From positions 868,001 to 932,000 of the forward strand of contig NZ_CANMBJ010000002.1 in NCBI RefSeq assembly GCF_947496075.1: DNA of 64,000 bases, written 5' to 3'. Position 1 is the first letter of the stretch. Each line of letters opens with the position of its first letter. Source of the stretch: an uncultured Tateyamaria sp. (GTDB lineage Bacteria; Pseudomonadota; Alphaproteobacteria; Rhodobacterales; Rhodobacteraceae). Made by a program: the position numbers and the translations under genes. Positions 38,620-46,489 of this stretch are shown piece by piece. The notes beneath the pieces were generated by a model. That model was not told the DNA's origin. It saw only the letters and a program-made list of their open reading frames with translations, and did not search any database.

Positions 38620-39399
38620 ATGGATCTTGGAATTGCAGGCAAGCGGGCGGTTGTGTGCGCCTCGTCCAAGGGGCTGGGTCTGGGATGCGCCGAGGCGCTG
38701 GCGGCTGCGGGTGTGCATCTGGTCATGAATGCGCGTGGCGCCGAGGCGTTGGAGGCATCGGCAGACGCGATCCGCGCGGCGCACGGCGTTGATGTGCAGA
38801 CGGTCGCGGCTGATGTGACAACGGCCGAGGGGCAGGGCGCGTTGGTCGCGGCTGCTAGTGATGCCGACATTCTGGTCAACAATGCAGGCGGCCCGCCCCC
38901 CGGCATGTGGCATGACTGGGACCGCGAGGATTTCATCAAAGCGCTTGATGCCAACATGCTGGCCCCCATTGCCCTGATCAAAGCCCTTGTCCCCGGCATG
39001 ATGGAGCGCGGCTGGGGCCGGGTGGTGAACATCACGTCACAATCGGTGAAAGCGCCCATTCCCGTGCTTGGGTTGTCGAACTCGGCCCGGGCGGGTCTGA
39101 CCGGCTATGTCGCGGGCACCTCGCGGCAGGTGGCGAACAAGGGCGTGACCATCAACAACCTACTTCCTGGCATTCATGCCACGGACCGTGCCGATGCGCT
39201 GGACGGGGGCGTGGTGGCGGCCAAGGGCATCACGTTGGAGGAGGCACGCGCCGAGCGTGCAGCCACCATTCCGGCGGGCCGCTATGGCACACGCGAAGAG
39301 TTTGGCGCCGCTTGCGCGTTCCTGTGCTCACAGCACGCAGGCTTCATTGTTGGGCAGAACCTGCTGCTGGATGGCGGCGCGACTGTGGCGACAATATAA
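38620..39399 (+). CDS. SDR-family oxidoreductase lacking the usual Tyr/Lys pair
   Basis: A 259-residue short-chain dehydrogenase/reductase with a Rossmann fold: CASSKGLGLGCAEAL is the dinucleotide loop, DILVNNAGGPPPG the NNAG motif, ITSQSVKAPIP holds the conserved Ser, and GQNLLLDGG the C-terminus. At the YxxxK position the sequence is LGLSNSARAGLTG, so the catalytic Tyr and Lys are replaced. That suggests altered or lost reductase activity; a known SDR subgroup has this feature. A GGGAGAG precedes the ATG. It is divergent from the Hint gene and not obviously in an operon. Confidence 0.85.
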   Translation: MDLGIAGKRAVVCASSKGLGLGCAEALAAAGVHLVMNARGAEALEASADAIRAAHGVDVQTVAADVTTAEGQGALVAAASDADILVNNAGGPPPGMWHDWDREDFIKALDANMLAPIALIKALVPGMMERGWGRVVNITSQSVKAPIPVLGLSNSARAGLTGYVAGTSRQVANKGVTINNLLPGIHATDRADALDGGVVAAKGITLEEARAERAATIPAGRYGTREEFGAACAFLCSQHAGFIVGQNLLLDGGATVATI

Positions 39400-39521
39400 A
39401 GAGCGGTGGCATCGGCAGACGCGGCCAGTGGCAAGGGTCGCTTCTGCTGCCAAAAACTGTCAGCGTCCCGGGGCTATTGGGACTATGCACGCAACCATCT
39501 TTGCATTGAAGGATAGACCCA

Positions 39522-40649
39522 ATGGCCAAGGCGCAGCCGACTTTTTCGCTGAAAGACCAACTTTTCAACGCGGAGTCCTTGGGTGACTTGGCGGATGAGT
39601 TTGTAGCGGGCGTCCCTGGCTTTGACCGCGATGCTTTTCATGTGGCTGCCCTGTCGGGCATCGCCGAGCGGTCGCTGATGGAGTGTCTGGATTGGTTTGC
39701 GGACTGTTTGGAGCCGCATCTGGCGGCCGATTTCCCGACGATGGCGGACCAGTTGCAGGCGGCGATGCCGCCCCGGCTTGACCCCACGCTGCGCGATGAC
39801 GATTTTGGTCGCTTCATTCACGCAGTGCCGGGCGTGCTGGCGGTCCGGCACGGACTGGAGGATCACCGTGAGCGCGCGCTGGACCTGCTCTATGAAGCGA
39901 CCCAGCGCTTTTCCATGGAGTTTTACATTCGTGCTTTCCTGAACCGGTGGACCGACGAAACACTGGCCCGCCTGCAGATGTGGGCCGATGACGAGAATTA
40001 TCATGTACGGCGATTGGTCAGTGAAGGGATGCGGCCCAAGCTGCCCTGGGCGCGAAAGGTCGAGCTGACGCTGGATCAGACCTTGCCGCTGTTGGACCGT
40101 TTGCAGGCGGATCCCACGCGGTTTGTGACCCGTTCTGTCGCCAATCATCTCAATGACGTGGCCAAGACCGCGCCTGATGCCGTGCTGGAGCGGCTGGCCG
40201 CTTGGGAGGCGCAAGCCACGCAGGACGCCAAAGAGCGCGCGTGGATGCGCCGCCATGCCTTGCGGACGCTGATCAAGGATGGGCATCGGGGCGCGATGGA
40301 CATGCTGGGCTATCGCGGTGATGCGGACCTGTTGGTATCTGTTGATGTCGCGACGCCAAAGGTGCCGTTGGGCGATGGGTTGGCATTCACCGTCACGCTG
40401 GAGGGGGCGGAGGCAACCCCCGTGCTGGTTGACTATCGCATTCGCTTTGCGCGGCCCGGGGGTAAAACCGGTGAAAAAGTGTTCAAGCTGAAGGTGGCCG
40501 AGGTGAAGCCTGGCAAGCCGCTGGTGCTTAAAAAGGTGCACAAGCTGAAGGCCAATGCGACGACCTTTGAATTGCACCCCGGCGCGCATGGGCTGGTTGT
40601 GCAGGTGAACGGTGTGGATCGTGCCGAGGCGTCATTCGACATCGTTTAG
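39522..40649 (+). CDS. AlkC-like DNA alkylation repair protein with C-terminal Ig-like domain
   Basis: A 375-residue protein. Residues 1-265 form a HEAT-like helical solenoid with HVRRLVSEGMRPKLPWA, the region I associate with the AlkC/AlkD glycosylases that remove alkylated bases without flipping them. Residues about 270-375 are beta-rich (VDYRIRFARPGGKTGEKVFK and ATTFELHPGAHGLVVQVNG), like the Ig-like domain described in some AlkC proteins. ATG at 39522 with AAGGAT upstream. It stands alone, 120 bases after the SDR gene, and ends at an inverted repeat. Substrate (3-methyladenine or 3-methylcytosine) is inference from the family. Confidence 0.8.
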   Translation: MAKAQPTFSLKDQLFNAESLGDLADEFVAGVPGFDRDAFHVAALSGIAERSLMECLDWFADCLEPHLAADFPTMADQLQAAMPPRLDPTLRDDDFGRFIHAVPGVLAVRHGLEDHRERALDLLYEATQRFSMEFYIRAFLNRWTDETLARLQMWADDENYHVRRLVSEGMRPKLPWARKVELTLDQTLPLLDRLQADPTRFVTRSVANHLNDVAKTAPDAVLERLAAWEAQATQDAKERAWMRRHALRTLIKDGHRGAMDMLGYRGDADLLVSVDVATPKVPLGDGLAFTVTLEGAEATPVLVDYRIRFARPGGKTGEKVFKLKVAEVKPGKPLVLKKVHKLKANATTFELHPGAHGLVVQVNGVDRAEASFDIV

Positions 40650-40699
40650 GGTCGGTGCGTCCACTCTTTGCTGCGCAAATTCGCCCACCCACCGACCCT
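40648..40699. terminator. long-loop inverted repeat between convergent genes
   Basis: AGGGTCGGTG at 40648-40657 and its exact complement CACCGACCCT at 40690-40699, with a 32-base loop. The left arm overlaps the stop codon of the alkylation-repair gene, and the right arm ends five bases before the stop of the convergent lipoprotein gene. There is no T-run, so it may act through RNA structure rather than classical termination. Confidence 0.4.
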
Positions 40700-40704
40700 G
40701 GTGA

Positions 40705-41181
40705 TCATTCAGCCTGATCCATATTGATGGTCATGATGCTGTTGTTGGCACCGTAGGACCACTTGTCCTGCGCGGCGACAATAGAAGCGGTCACAAGGCC
40801 AACCACCAAACCAGCGGGCGAAGCGGCGCCCACTGCGGTGCCGTTCAGGACTGGGTTGACTGTTTGTTTGCCGCTGAGGCCGGGTGCCTTGCAATCAACG
40901 CGCAGGGCGGTTGGTTGCCCTTTGAAGATGGGCATGCGCACGATGGCTGGTGTGACGACCGAGCCGGTGAGTTCGGCTGAGTCAAACGTGCAGCGCGCGC
41001 CCACAACTTCGCTTTGATTGCCGTCCTTGCGCACGAATGTACGCATCGTGGGTTCTGTAAATCCGAGTACTTGGCGTCCGCTTGTTTTCATGCTGACCTC
41101 GACGGGTGCTTGCGTGACCTCGGCATAGTCGCAGCCCGCCACAAGGAGACATGCGGCAAGCACACTGGCTTTCAGTTTCAT
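40705..41181 (-). CDS. putative lipoprotein
   Basis: A 158-residue protein with signal peptide MKLKASVLAACLLVAGC, where LVAGC is a lipobox. The mature domain is beta-rich with two cysteines (GARCTFDSAELTG and RVDCKAPGLSG) that may form a disulfide. A hydrophobic Gly/Ala segment near the end (AASPAGLVVGLVTASIVAA) suggests a membrane-active helix. The ATG at 41181 is preferred to the longer reading from 41244 because it begins the signal peptide. It is divergent from the symporter operon. No family is recognised. Confidence 0.7.
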   Translation of the reverse strand: MKLKASVLAACLLVAGCDYAEVTQAPVEVSMKTSGRQVLGFTEPTMRTFVRKDGNQSEVVGARCTFDSAELTGSVVTPAIVRMPIFKGQPTALRVDCKAPGLSGKQTVNPVLNGTAVGAASPAGLVVGLVTASIVAAQDKWSYGANNSIMTINMDQAE

Positions 41182-41255
41182 GATGGTTCCGTACCTTTGT
41201 TGGTTTTTTTGGTGCCGCAGTCTTGCCATCCCCGGTTGATGCATCCAATCGGCGA

Positions 41256-41283
41256 TTGACGCGACCTAACGTCAGCTCACAAT
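41256..41283 (+). promoter_or_regulatory. candidate promoter of the symporter operon
   Basis: TTGACG at 41256-41261, a 16-base spacer and CACAAT at 41278-41283 (four of six to the -10 consensus). It lies about 80 bases before the symporter ATG in the region shared with the divergent lipoprotein gene. Confidence 0.35.
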
Positions 41284-41364
41284 CCGGTGCAGACGTGCAA
41301 CATGCGTGGCCAACCCCGAACGTCAGTGTTACCGCTGCGATCAAATAAAATGGGGTGAGCAGCA

Positions 41365-42720
41365 ATGGATCCATTTGTATTGATTGTACTTTTTGTTGTC
41401 CTGATCGGGGCGAGCGTGCTGTCGGCGCCGCGCCGCGTGTCGGTCGAGGGGTTTTATTCGGGGCAGGCGGCGGGGCAGGCACCCAGTTTGTGGGTGCTGG
41501 TGCTAAGCCAGGTCACAACCTGGATCTTTGCCCGCAGCCTGATGAACGCCGCCATTCTTGGCTATTTCTACGGAATTGCCGGCACGCTGGCCTACACCGC
41601 TTACTACGGCAGCTTTCTGACAGGTGGCTTCATCGTCGCGCGGTTGCGGGCGAAGGGGGCAATGTCCGTTCAGGATTGGTTGCACGACCGGTTCGGAGTG
41701 CGCGGCACCGTGGCTTACAACCTTGTCATTGCGCTGCGCCTGCTGTCCGAGGTGTTTGCCAATCTGTTGGTGGTTGGGTTGATTGCAGGTGCCGTGATTG
41801 AGGGTAGTGGCACGTGGGCCATCCTGATCGTGGCCGTTGTCGGGCTGGCCTATTCCGCGTGGGGAGGATTGAGTGCTGCCTTACGTACAGATGTCGTCCA
41901 GATGTCAGTTTTTTTTGGCGTGTTTGGCGTTGCCGTTCTCTATCTTGTGCTGAGTCCCGGCTTTTCGCTGGGGGCTGTGCTGACCGCGCCAGGGACGGCA
42001 GGGGCTTGGAATGGCTGGGTGTTGCTGGCTGTTGCGGCGCTTCAGGTGTTTTCCTATCCCGCCCATGATCCGGTGATGATGGACCGGGGGTTCATTGCGG
42101 ATGAAGAGACCACGCGCCGGTCTTTCCTGCACGCCTTCTGGCTGTCGACCTTCTGCATCATCGGGTTCGGGTTCTTTGGCATTCAAGCAAGCCTTGTGGG
42201 GGCAGAGTACAAGGGCGAGTTGATTGGCACATGGGGGACAATGTTCCCGATGTGGGTCTTTGCTCTTCTGATGCTGTCGCTGCTTGTGTCGGCCCTGTCG
42301 ACGCTGGACTCAGCCTTGTCCTCTTCGGCCCGGTTGGTGGTTGAGGAGTTGGCGCTGGCACCGCGCACGCTGATGGGCGGGCGTGCTGTGATGGTTGTGT
42401 TCATGGTGCTGGGGGCGGCATTGACCCTGTGGGGAAATGCGACGCTGTTTGATGCCGTAGCCGTCAGCGGTACCGCGTCGATGTTCCTTACACCCGTGCT
42501 GATCGTGGGGCTGGTGATGGGCTTGCGCGTGCCAACGTGGTCTTATCTGCTCGCCTTTGCCGCTGCCATGCTTGGGGCTTTGGCCTATTTCGGGCGCGCG
42601 TGGCCTGTCTTTGCCTCTGTCCTGCCGGAGGGTCACAAGTACGAGCAATTGCTGGTGATTTGTGTTTTCGTTCTGGTCGCCGGATTTGCGGCAGTGCTTG
42701 CGGGCGCGCGCCGGGCCTGA
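41365..42720 (+). CDS. sodium:solute symporter family transporter
   Basis: A 451-residue integral membrane protein with about 12 predicted helices, of the SSS (LeuT-fold) family that couples sodium entry to solute uptake. The Na2-site region VSALSTLDSALSSSARLVVE and an N-terminal SVEGFYSGQAAGQAPSLWVL are recognisable, and the Gly-rich VGLAYSAWGGLSAALRTDVVQ is a typical SSS signature. The substrate cannot be read. It is followed 36 bases later by an ABC ATPase gene and two Lin0512 genes, so the four are probably one transcript. One reader's guess is uptake of an organic acid or amine. Confidence 0.85.
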   Translation: MDPFVLIVLFVVLIGASVLSAPRRVSVEGFYSGQAAGQAPSLWVLVLSQVTTWIFARSLMNAAILGYFYGIAGTLAYTAYYGSFLTGGFIVARLRAKGAMSVQDWLHDRFGVRGTVAYNLVIALRLLSEVFANLLVVGLIAGAVIEGSGTWAILIVAVVGLAYSAWGGLSAALRTDVVQMSVFFGVFGVAVLYLVLSPGFSLGAVLTAPGTAGAWNGWVLLAVAALQVFSYPAHDPVMMDRGFIADEETTRRSFLHAFWLSTFCIIGFGFFGIQASLVGAEYKGELIGTWGTMFPMWVFALLMLSLLVSALSTLDSALSSSARLVVEELALAPRTLMGGRAVMVVFMVLGAALTLWGNATLFDAVAVSGTASMFLTPVLIVGLVMGLRVPTWSYLLAFAAAMLGALAYFGRAWPVFASVLPEGHKYEQLLVICVFVLVAGFAAVLAGARRA

Positions 42721-42756
42721 TACGTCCCGACTGTTTTGATCGGGTATGGGGACGCC

Positions 42757-43845
42757 GTGACTGCACCTCGGCTGGAAATTCGCAATCTCGTGCGCAGCTT
42801 TGGGGGGCGGCGTGTGGTCGATGGGGTGAGCCTGTCGATCCAGCCTGGGCAGGTGACGTGCCTGTTGGGACCCTCCGGATGTGGCAAGTCGACGACCTTG
42901 CGTATGATTGCCGGGGTCGAGATGCAGGACTCGGGCGAGATATACGTTGATGGCAAGCTGATCTGTGACACGCGGTTTCGTGTGCCGCCGGAGCGGCGCG
43001 AGATTGGCTTGATGTTTCAGGACTTTGCCCTGTTCCCGCATCTGAGCGTTGAGGGCAATATCGCCTATGGCCTGTCGGGCAGTCGTGAAGAAAAGCGCGC
43101 GCGTGTGGTCGAGATGTTGGAGCGGGTGCGCATGTCGCGCTTCATCGATATGTATCCGCACCAGTTGTCGGGGGGCGAGCAGCAGCGCATCGCTTTGGCC
43201 CGGGCACTGGCGCCCCGTCCACGCATCATGCTGATGGATGAACCGTTTTCCGGCCTCGACAACCGGTTGCGGGATGGCATTCGGGACGAGACGCTGGCGA
43301 TCCTCAAGGAAGAGGATACCGGCGTACTGCTTGTCACGCATGAACCGGAAGAGGCCATGCGCATGGCCGATGAGATCGCATTGATGCGAGATGGACATAT
43401 CGTGCAGCAGGGTGCGCCCTATAACGTGTACACCCGACCGGTTGATCGGGCGTCTGTCGCATTTTTCAGCGATGCCAACAGGTTGCGATCCGTTGTTGAA
43501 GGGGCTTTGGCGATAACGCCCTTTGGTCACTTCCTGGCCCCGGGTGTGGCGGATGGAACGCAGGTGGATATCGTTTTTCGTCCCCAGCATGTGAAGATCG
43601 ACTTCGACCGAGCGGGGATTGGCCCCAGTCCGACGGCGACGGAGGGGACGGCGGCGCGAGCCCACGTGGTGCGGGCGCGGTTCATGGGCAATGAGAGCCT
43701 TGTGGAGTTTCGTCTGGATGACGGGGTTGCCCAGATCAAGAGCACCGTGCCGGGCGTGTTTCTGCCGCAACCCGATACTGTGATGTGGCTGCGCGTCCGG
43801 CGCGACAAATGCTATGTATTTCCAAGCGCGGAGGCAGCGGAATGA
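42757..43845 (+). CDS. ABC transporter ATP-binding protein (FbpC/PotA-like), orphan
   Basis: A 362-residue ABC ATPase with Walker A GPSGCGKST, Q-loop FQDFALFPH, signature LSGGEQQR, Walker B IMLMDEP and H-loop THEPEEAM, followed by a C-terminal TOBE-like regulatory domain (about 245-362). The family serves iron, polyamine or similar importers. No permease or binding-protein gene is present on either side, so its partner is elsewhere or its role is different. The start is GTG at 42757 because GGGGA lies five bases upstream; a TTG at 42736 has no such site. Its stop overlaps the next ATG. Confidence 0.85.
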   Translation: MTAPRLEIRNLVRSFGGRRVVDGVSLSIQPGQVTCLLGPSGCGKSTTLRMIAGVEMQDSGEIYVDGKLICDTRFRVPPERREIGLMFQDFALFPHLSVEGNIAYGLSGSREEKRARVVEMLERVRMSRFIDMYPHQLSGGEQQRIALARALAPRPRIMLMDEPFSGLDNRLRDGIRDETLAILKEEDTGVLLVTHEPEEAMRMADEIALMRDGHIVQQGAPYNVYTRPVDRASVAFFSDANRLRSVVEGALAITPFGHFLAPGVADGTQVDIVFRPQHVKIDFDRAGIGPSPTATEGTAARAHVVRARFMGNESLVEFRLDDGVAQIKSTVPGVFLPQPDTVMWLRVRRDKCYVFPSAEAAE

Positions 43846-44189
43846 GCGGACCGATGATTGTGGAATTCGGCCTGGGCACGTCCCTGCGTCGGGGCAGCTA
43901 TACCGAGGCGGCGGCGCGGGCTGTGCGCGCGGCGTTGTGGCGCAATTCGATCAACCTGGCGGAATACATGGGTGTTGGCAAAGAGGATATGCGCATCGAA
44001 GTGCATATCGGGTGTGCCAAGCCCGAACTGGTCGATACCGATGTGTTGGCCGACGTGTTTCCCTATGGTGAGACGTCTTTCGTCGTGGGGCATGGCGGTC
44101 TTGATGTTGCGCGGCCCGAGGGAGACGGAAACCCGACAGTGATGGCGCAAGCGGCGTTGATCGTGTCGGTGGAGGTGTCAAATGCCTGA
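43842..44189 (+). CDS. Lin0512 family protein (copy 1)
   Basis: A 115-residue protein of the Lin0512 family of unknown function. VEFGLGTSLRRGSYTEAAAR, AALWRNSINLAE and MRIEVHIGCAKPELVDTDVL followed by PYGETSFVVGHGGLDV are the recognisable features. The predicted fold is small alpha/beta. The ATG overlaps the ABC ATPase stop (ATGA), and its end overlaps copy 2 by eight bases. The sequence contains no motif that suggests a reaction. Confidence 0.75.
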   Translation: MSGPMIVEFGLGTSLRRGSYTEAAARAVRAALWRNSINLAEYMGVGKEDMRIEVHIGCAKPELVDTDVLADVFPYGETSFVVGHGGLDVARPEGDGNPTVMAQAALIVSVEVSNA

Positions 44190-44520
44190 GCAACGGTTGA
44201 TCATCGAGATGGCGCAGGGTGTCGACCTGCATGGCCGCGACGACACGAAGGCGGCAAGGCGCGCGGTAGAGCAGGCGCTGCAGGGCGCGTCCTTGCCGAT
44301 CTTTGGCACATTGGGTGTGGACCGCGAGACGATGCGCGTTGTGGTGCACGTGGCTGTGCCACGTCCCGAGGCCGTGGATGTGGATGTGATCGCAGGTTTG
44401 CTGCCCTATGGGTCGGTTGAGGTTGTCGCGGAACAAGGCGGGCTGGATGTGCCCGTGGCCGGTGATGTCGCGGTGATGGCCGTCGCGGCTATCGAAGTGT
44501 TCCTGCCGGTGCGGGGCTGA
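44182..44520 (+). CDS. Lin0512 family protein (copy 2)
   Basis: A 112-residue divergent paralogue of the preceding gene. It keeps the order IEMAQGVDLHGRDDTKAARR, MRVVVHVAVPRPEAVDVDV, PYGSVEVVAEQGGLDVPV and a final hydrophobic strand. The eight-base overlap with copy 1 implies translational coupling and a fixed ratio, so a heteromer is plausible. Its stop lies 31 bases from the stop of the convergent WYL regulator. Function unknown. Confidence 0.7.
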   Translation: MPEQRLIIEMAQGVDLHGRDDTKAARRAVEQALQGASLPIFGTLGVDRETMRVVVHVAVPRPEAVDVDVIAGLLPYGSVEVVAEQGGLDVPVAGDVAVMAVAAIEVFLPVRG

Positions 44521-44551
44521 GACTTTTCTGCGAAAAATCTGGTCGCGTGCG

Positions 44552-45223
44552 TCACAGATTCGGGTCGTAATCTGACAAACGTTTGCCCGGTTCGTCCACG
44601 AACATTTCCGGCAGTGCCTCGGCCGACTGGATCAGATCCACGCGGAAGACGCGGAAGTCGTCGCGTAGCTCGCACCACGAGGTCAGGGTCCAGACGCGGC
44701 CCCAGTATTCCATGTGCAATGGGCGGATGGTGCGGGTGCTGATCCGGTCGCCTTTGGAGTGATAGGTTAGCTTCAGTTTCTGCTTGGCACGGATCGCCGC
44801 CCGCAAGGTGGGCATCTGGGCAAAGCCACGCACTGCGTCTGCGAACGGGTAGACTGCAAACTTCCATTTGTCAGCTTCGGCCACGGTCCGTTCGGGCAGC
44901 ACAGCGTCGATCTTGTCGGCCAGCGTGCGGGCCGCGGATTTGAGCGTGTCATCCGCCGCTTCTGCCACAATCGCCATGCCGAGGTTCAGCGCCTCAAGCT
45001 CTTCGGTCGTGAGGGTAAGCGGCGGCAGGCTGATCGCCTCGGTGATCATGTAGCCCACGCCACGTTCACCCTGCACGGGCACGCCCGAGGCCACCAGCGT
45101 GTCCATGTCGCGGTAGATGGTGCGCACCGACACCTCGCAGACATCCGCGATCTCCTGTGCTTTGTGCAACTTGCCGTCGCGCAGGATCTGGATGATGTCA
45201 AAAAGGCGGTCGGTGCGGCGCAT
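44552..45223 (-). CDS. YafY-type HTH/WYL transcriptional regulator
   Basis: A 223-residue regulator: N-terminal winged HTH (residues 1-55; AQEIADVCEVSVRTIYRDMD), then a WYL-type ligand-sensing domain (about 130-205; LKLTYHSKGDRISTRTIRPL and YWGRVWTLTSWCELRDDFR). The ATG at 45223 follows AGGAG at proper distance, inside the end of the upstream partner gene; the longer frame to 45274 is less likely. It forms a two-gene operon with the gene at 45225, preceded by a perfect palindrome at 45647-45670 that is the likely autoregulatory operator. The ligand is unknown. Confidence 0.88.
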   Translation of the reverse strand: MRRTDRLFDIIQILRDGKLHKAQEIADVCEVSVRTIYRDMDTLVASGVPVQGERGVGYMITEAISLPPLTLTTEELEALNLGMAIVAEAADDTLKSAARTLADKIDAVLPERTVAEADKWKFAVYPFADAVRGFAQMPTLRAAIRAKQKLKLTYHSKGDRISTRTIRPLHMEYWGRVWTLTSWCELRDDFRVFRVDLIQSAEALPEMFVDEPGKRLSDYDPNL

Positions 45224-45224
45224 G

Positions 45225-45599
45225 TTACTCCTGTTGCAACTGTATGGGGGCGTGGCGCATGTCGATGCTGTCATGATCGATCATCGACATGACAGGCTGC
45301 GCCTCGGGCCGTTGGAACATTTCGTTTGCAGCCGTTTTGGCGGCTTCGAGGGATGTCCAGGTGATGTGGTCGGTCCAGAGGCCGGTTTCATCTGACGACA
45401 GTGTGCGTTTGATCATCGCGCCCGTGCTGCGCAGAAAGGGGCCCATGCCATCTGCGGCAGAGATGAAAGACGCCGGATCGGTGCCGTCGACCAGCCGGAA
45501 TGTCACGATTTCGGCGACGGGCTGAGCGCCTGCTGTCCCTTCGCCTGTGGCTGCATGCTTAATGGCAGGTGCAAAGAGGTTGGTTATAGGTGTGCGCAT
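45225..45599 (-). CDS. small dimeric alpha/beta-barrel-like protein, partner of the WYL regulator
   Basis: A 124-residue soluble protein. The pattern VAEIVTFRLVDGTDPASFISAADG and GLWTDHITWTSLEAAKTAANEM resembles NIPSNAP/antibiotic-biosynthesis-monooxygenase folds of about 100 residues that dimerise into a barrel. It is the first gene of a minus-strand operon with the regulator; only one base separates its stop from the regulator's ATG. Such pairs suggest it acts on, or senses, the compound the regulator responds to; that is inference. Confidence 0.6.
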   Translation of the reverse strand: MRTPITNLFAPAIKHAATGEGTAGAQPVAEIVTFRLVDGTDPASFISAADGMGPFLRSTGAMIKRTLSSDETGLWTDHITWTSLEAAKTAANEMFQRPEAQPVMSMIDHDSIDMRHAPIQLQQE

Positions 45600-45646
45600 C
45601 GGTTTCTCCTGTGTTCGAGCGGTGATGCGCCGGGTTTAGGACTATC

Positions 45647-45670
45647 CAACTGACATTAACCTGTCAGTTG
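45647..45670. promoter_or_regulatory. perfect palindrome, probable operator of the WYL regulator operon
   Basis: Half-sites CAACTGACA (45647-45655) and TGTCAGTTG (45662-45670) are exact inverted repeats around a six-base centre, TTAACC. The site is 47 bases before the start of the regulator's partner gene and about 140 bases before tatA. Nine-base perfect arms are unlikely by chance in a 212-base intergenic region, and the position fits autoregulation by the dimeric YafY-type protein. Confidence 0.65.
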
Positions 45671-45811
45671 AACGCAGGCCACAGGAATTTTCTTGCGGAT
45701 TTGGCGTCTTCGTTACCGCGAAGCTGGCCGTCAGCCTTTTCGCAACTGCGGCAAAACCATAGAACACTAACCGACAGGCGGCATTCCGTCGCCAGAGATG
45801 GGAGAGACACC

Positions 45812-46030
45812 ATGGGAATTGGAAACATTGGACTTCCGGGCCTGCTGCTGATCGCCGTTGTGGTGCTGGTGCTGTTTGGCCGGGGCAAGATTTCAAGCCT
45901 GATGGGTGAGGTCGGCAAGGGCATCACCAGCTTCAAGAAGGGCATCAACGAAGGCAAGGAAGAGCTGGAAGCAGCGCAGGCCGATGAGGCCAAGGACATC
46001 ACGCCCGAGTCCGAAAAAGACAAGGTCTGA
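45812..46030 (+). CDS. tatA: Sec-independent protein translocase subunit TatA
   Basis: A 72-residue protein with one N-terminal transmembrane helix (GLPGLLLIAVVVLVLFG), the FGRGKISSLMGEVGKGI hinge and amphipathic helix, and an acidic tail. TatA forms the variable-size pore of the twin-arginine pathway for folded proteins. The ATG at 45812 is preceded by GGGAGAG; the frame is open further upstream but homology starts here. It is followed three bases later by tatB. Confidence 0.96.
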   Translation: MGIGNIGLPGLLLIAVVVLVLFGRGKISSLMGEVGKGITSFKKGINEGKEELEAAQADEAKDITPESEKDKV

Positions 46031-46033
46031 TCC

Positions 46034-46489
46034 ATGTTTGACCTTGGGCTGGCGGAATTGCTGGTCATCGGGATCGTGGCGCTGATCGTCATTGGCCCCA
46101 AAGACCTGCCAATGGTGTTTCGCAATGTCGGCCGCTTCGTCGGCAAGGCACGGGGCATGGCACGCGAGTTTTCGTCTGCCATGAATCAGGCTGCGGACGA
46201 GGCAGGCGTCAAAGACATACAGCGCACGATCAAGACCGCCAGTAATCCGGTCAAGAGTGCGATGGATGGGGTGAAAGATGCGGCACGCGATGTGACATCG
46301 TCGCTGACCGATCTTGATCCCGAGAGCGAGACGGGAAAACTGGCCGCGGACAAGGCGGAGCGGGCCGAAAATGCGCGCAAGATCCAAGCCGCAACCGCCC
46401 GTGCACAGGCCGAGCGCAAGGCCCAAGAGGCCGCAGATGCGTTGAAAAAAGCCGAAGAGCTTGAAGCACAGGCGCCGAAAGAGAGCTAG
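46034..46489 (+). CDS. tatB: Sec-independent protein translocase subunit TatB
   Basis: A 151-residue protein with the TatB N-terminus [20 protein letters not shown] and [18 protein letters not shown], then a long amphipathic and coiled-coil cytoplasmic region rich in Ala, Glu and Lys ([20 protein letters not shown]). With TatC it forms the receptor for twin-arginine signal peptides. Its stop directly abuts the tatC ATG. Confidence 0.95.
   Translation: MFDLGLAELLVIGIVALIVIGPKDLPMVFRNVGRFVGKARGMAREFSSAMNQAADEAGVKDIQRTIKTASNPVKSAMDGVKDAARDVTSSLTDLDPESETGKLAADKAERAENARKIQAATARAQAERKAQEAADALKKAEELEAQAPKES

Noticed and set aside
41268-41326. AACGTCAG twice, 51 bases apart, in the symporter upstream region
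   Set aside because: Eight-base direct repeats at this distance are common by chance and have no dyad symmetry.
42310-43770. Open frame of 486 codons antisense to the symporter and ABC ATPase
   Set aside because: Shadow frame rich in His, Arg and Pro, spanning two certain genes, with no domain.
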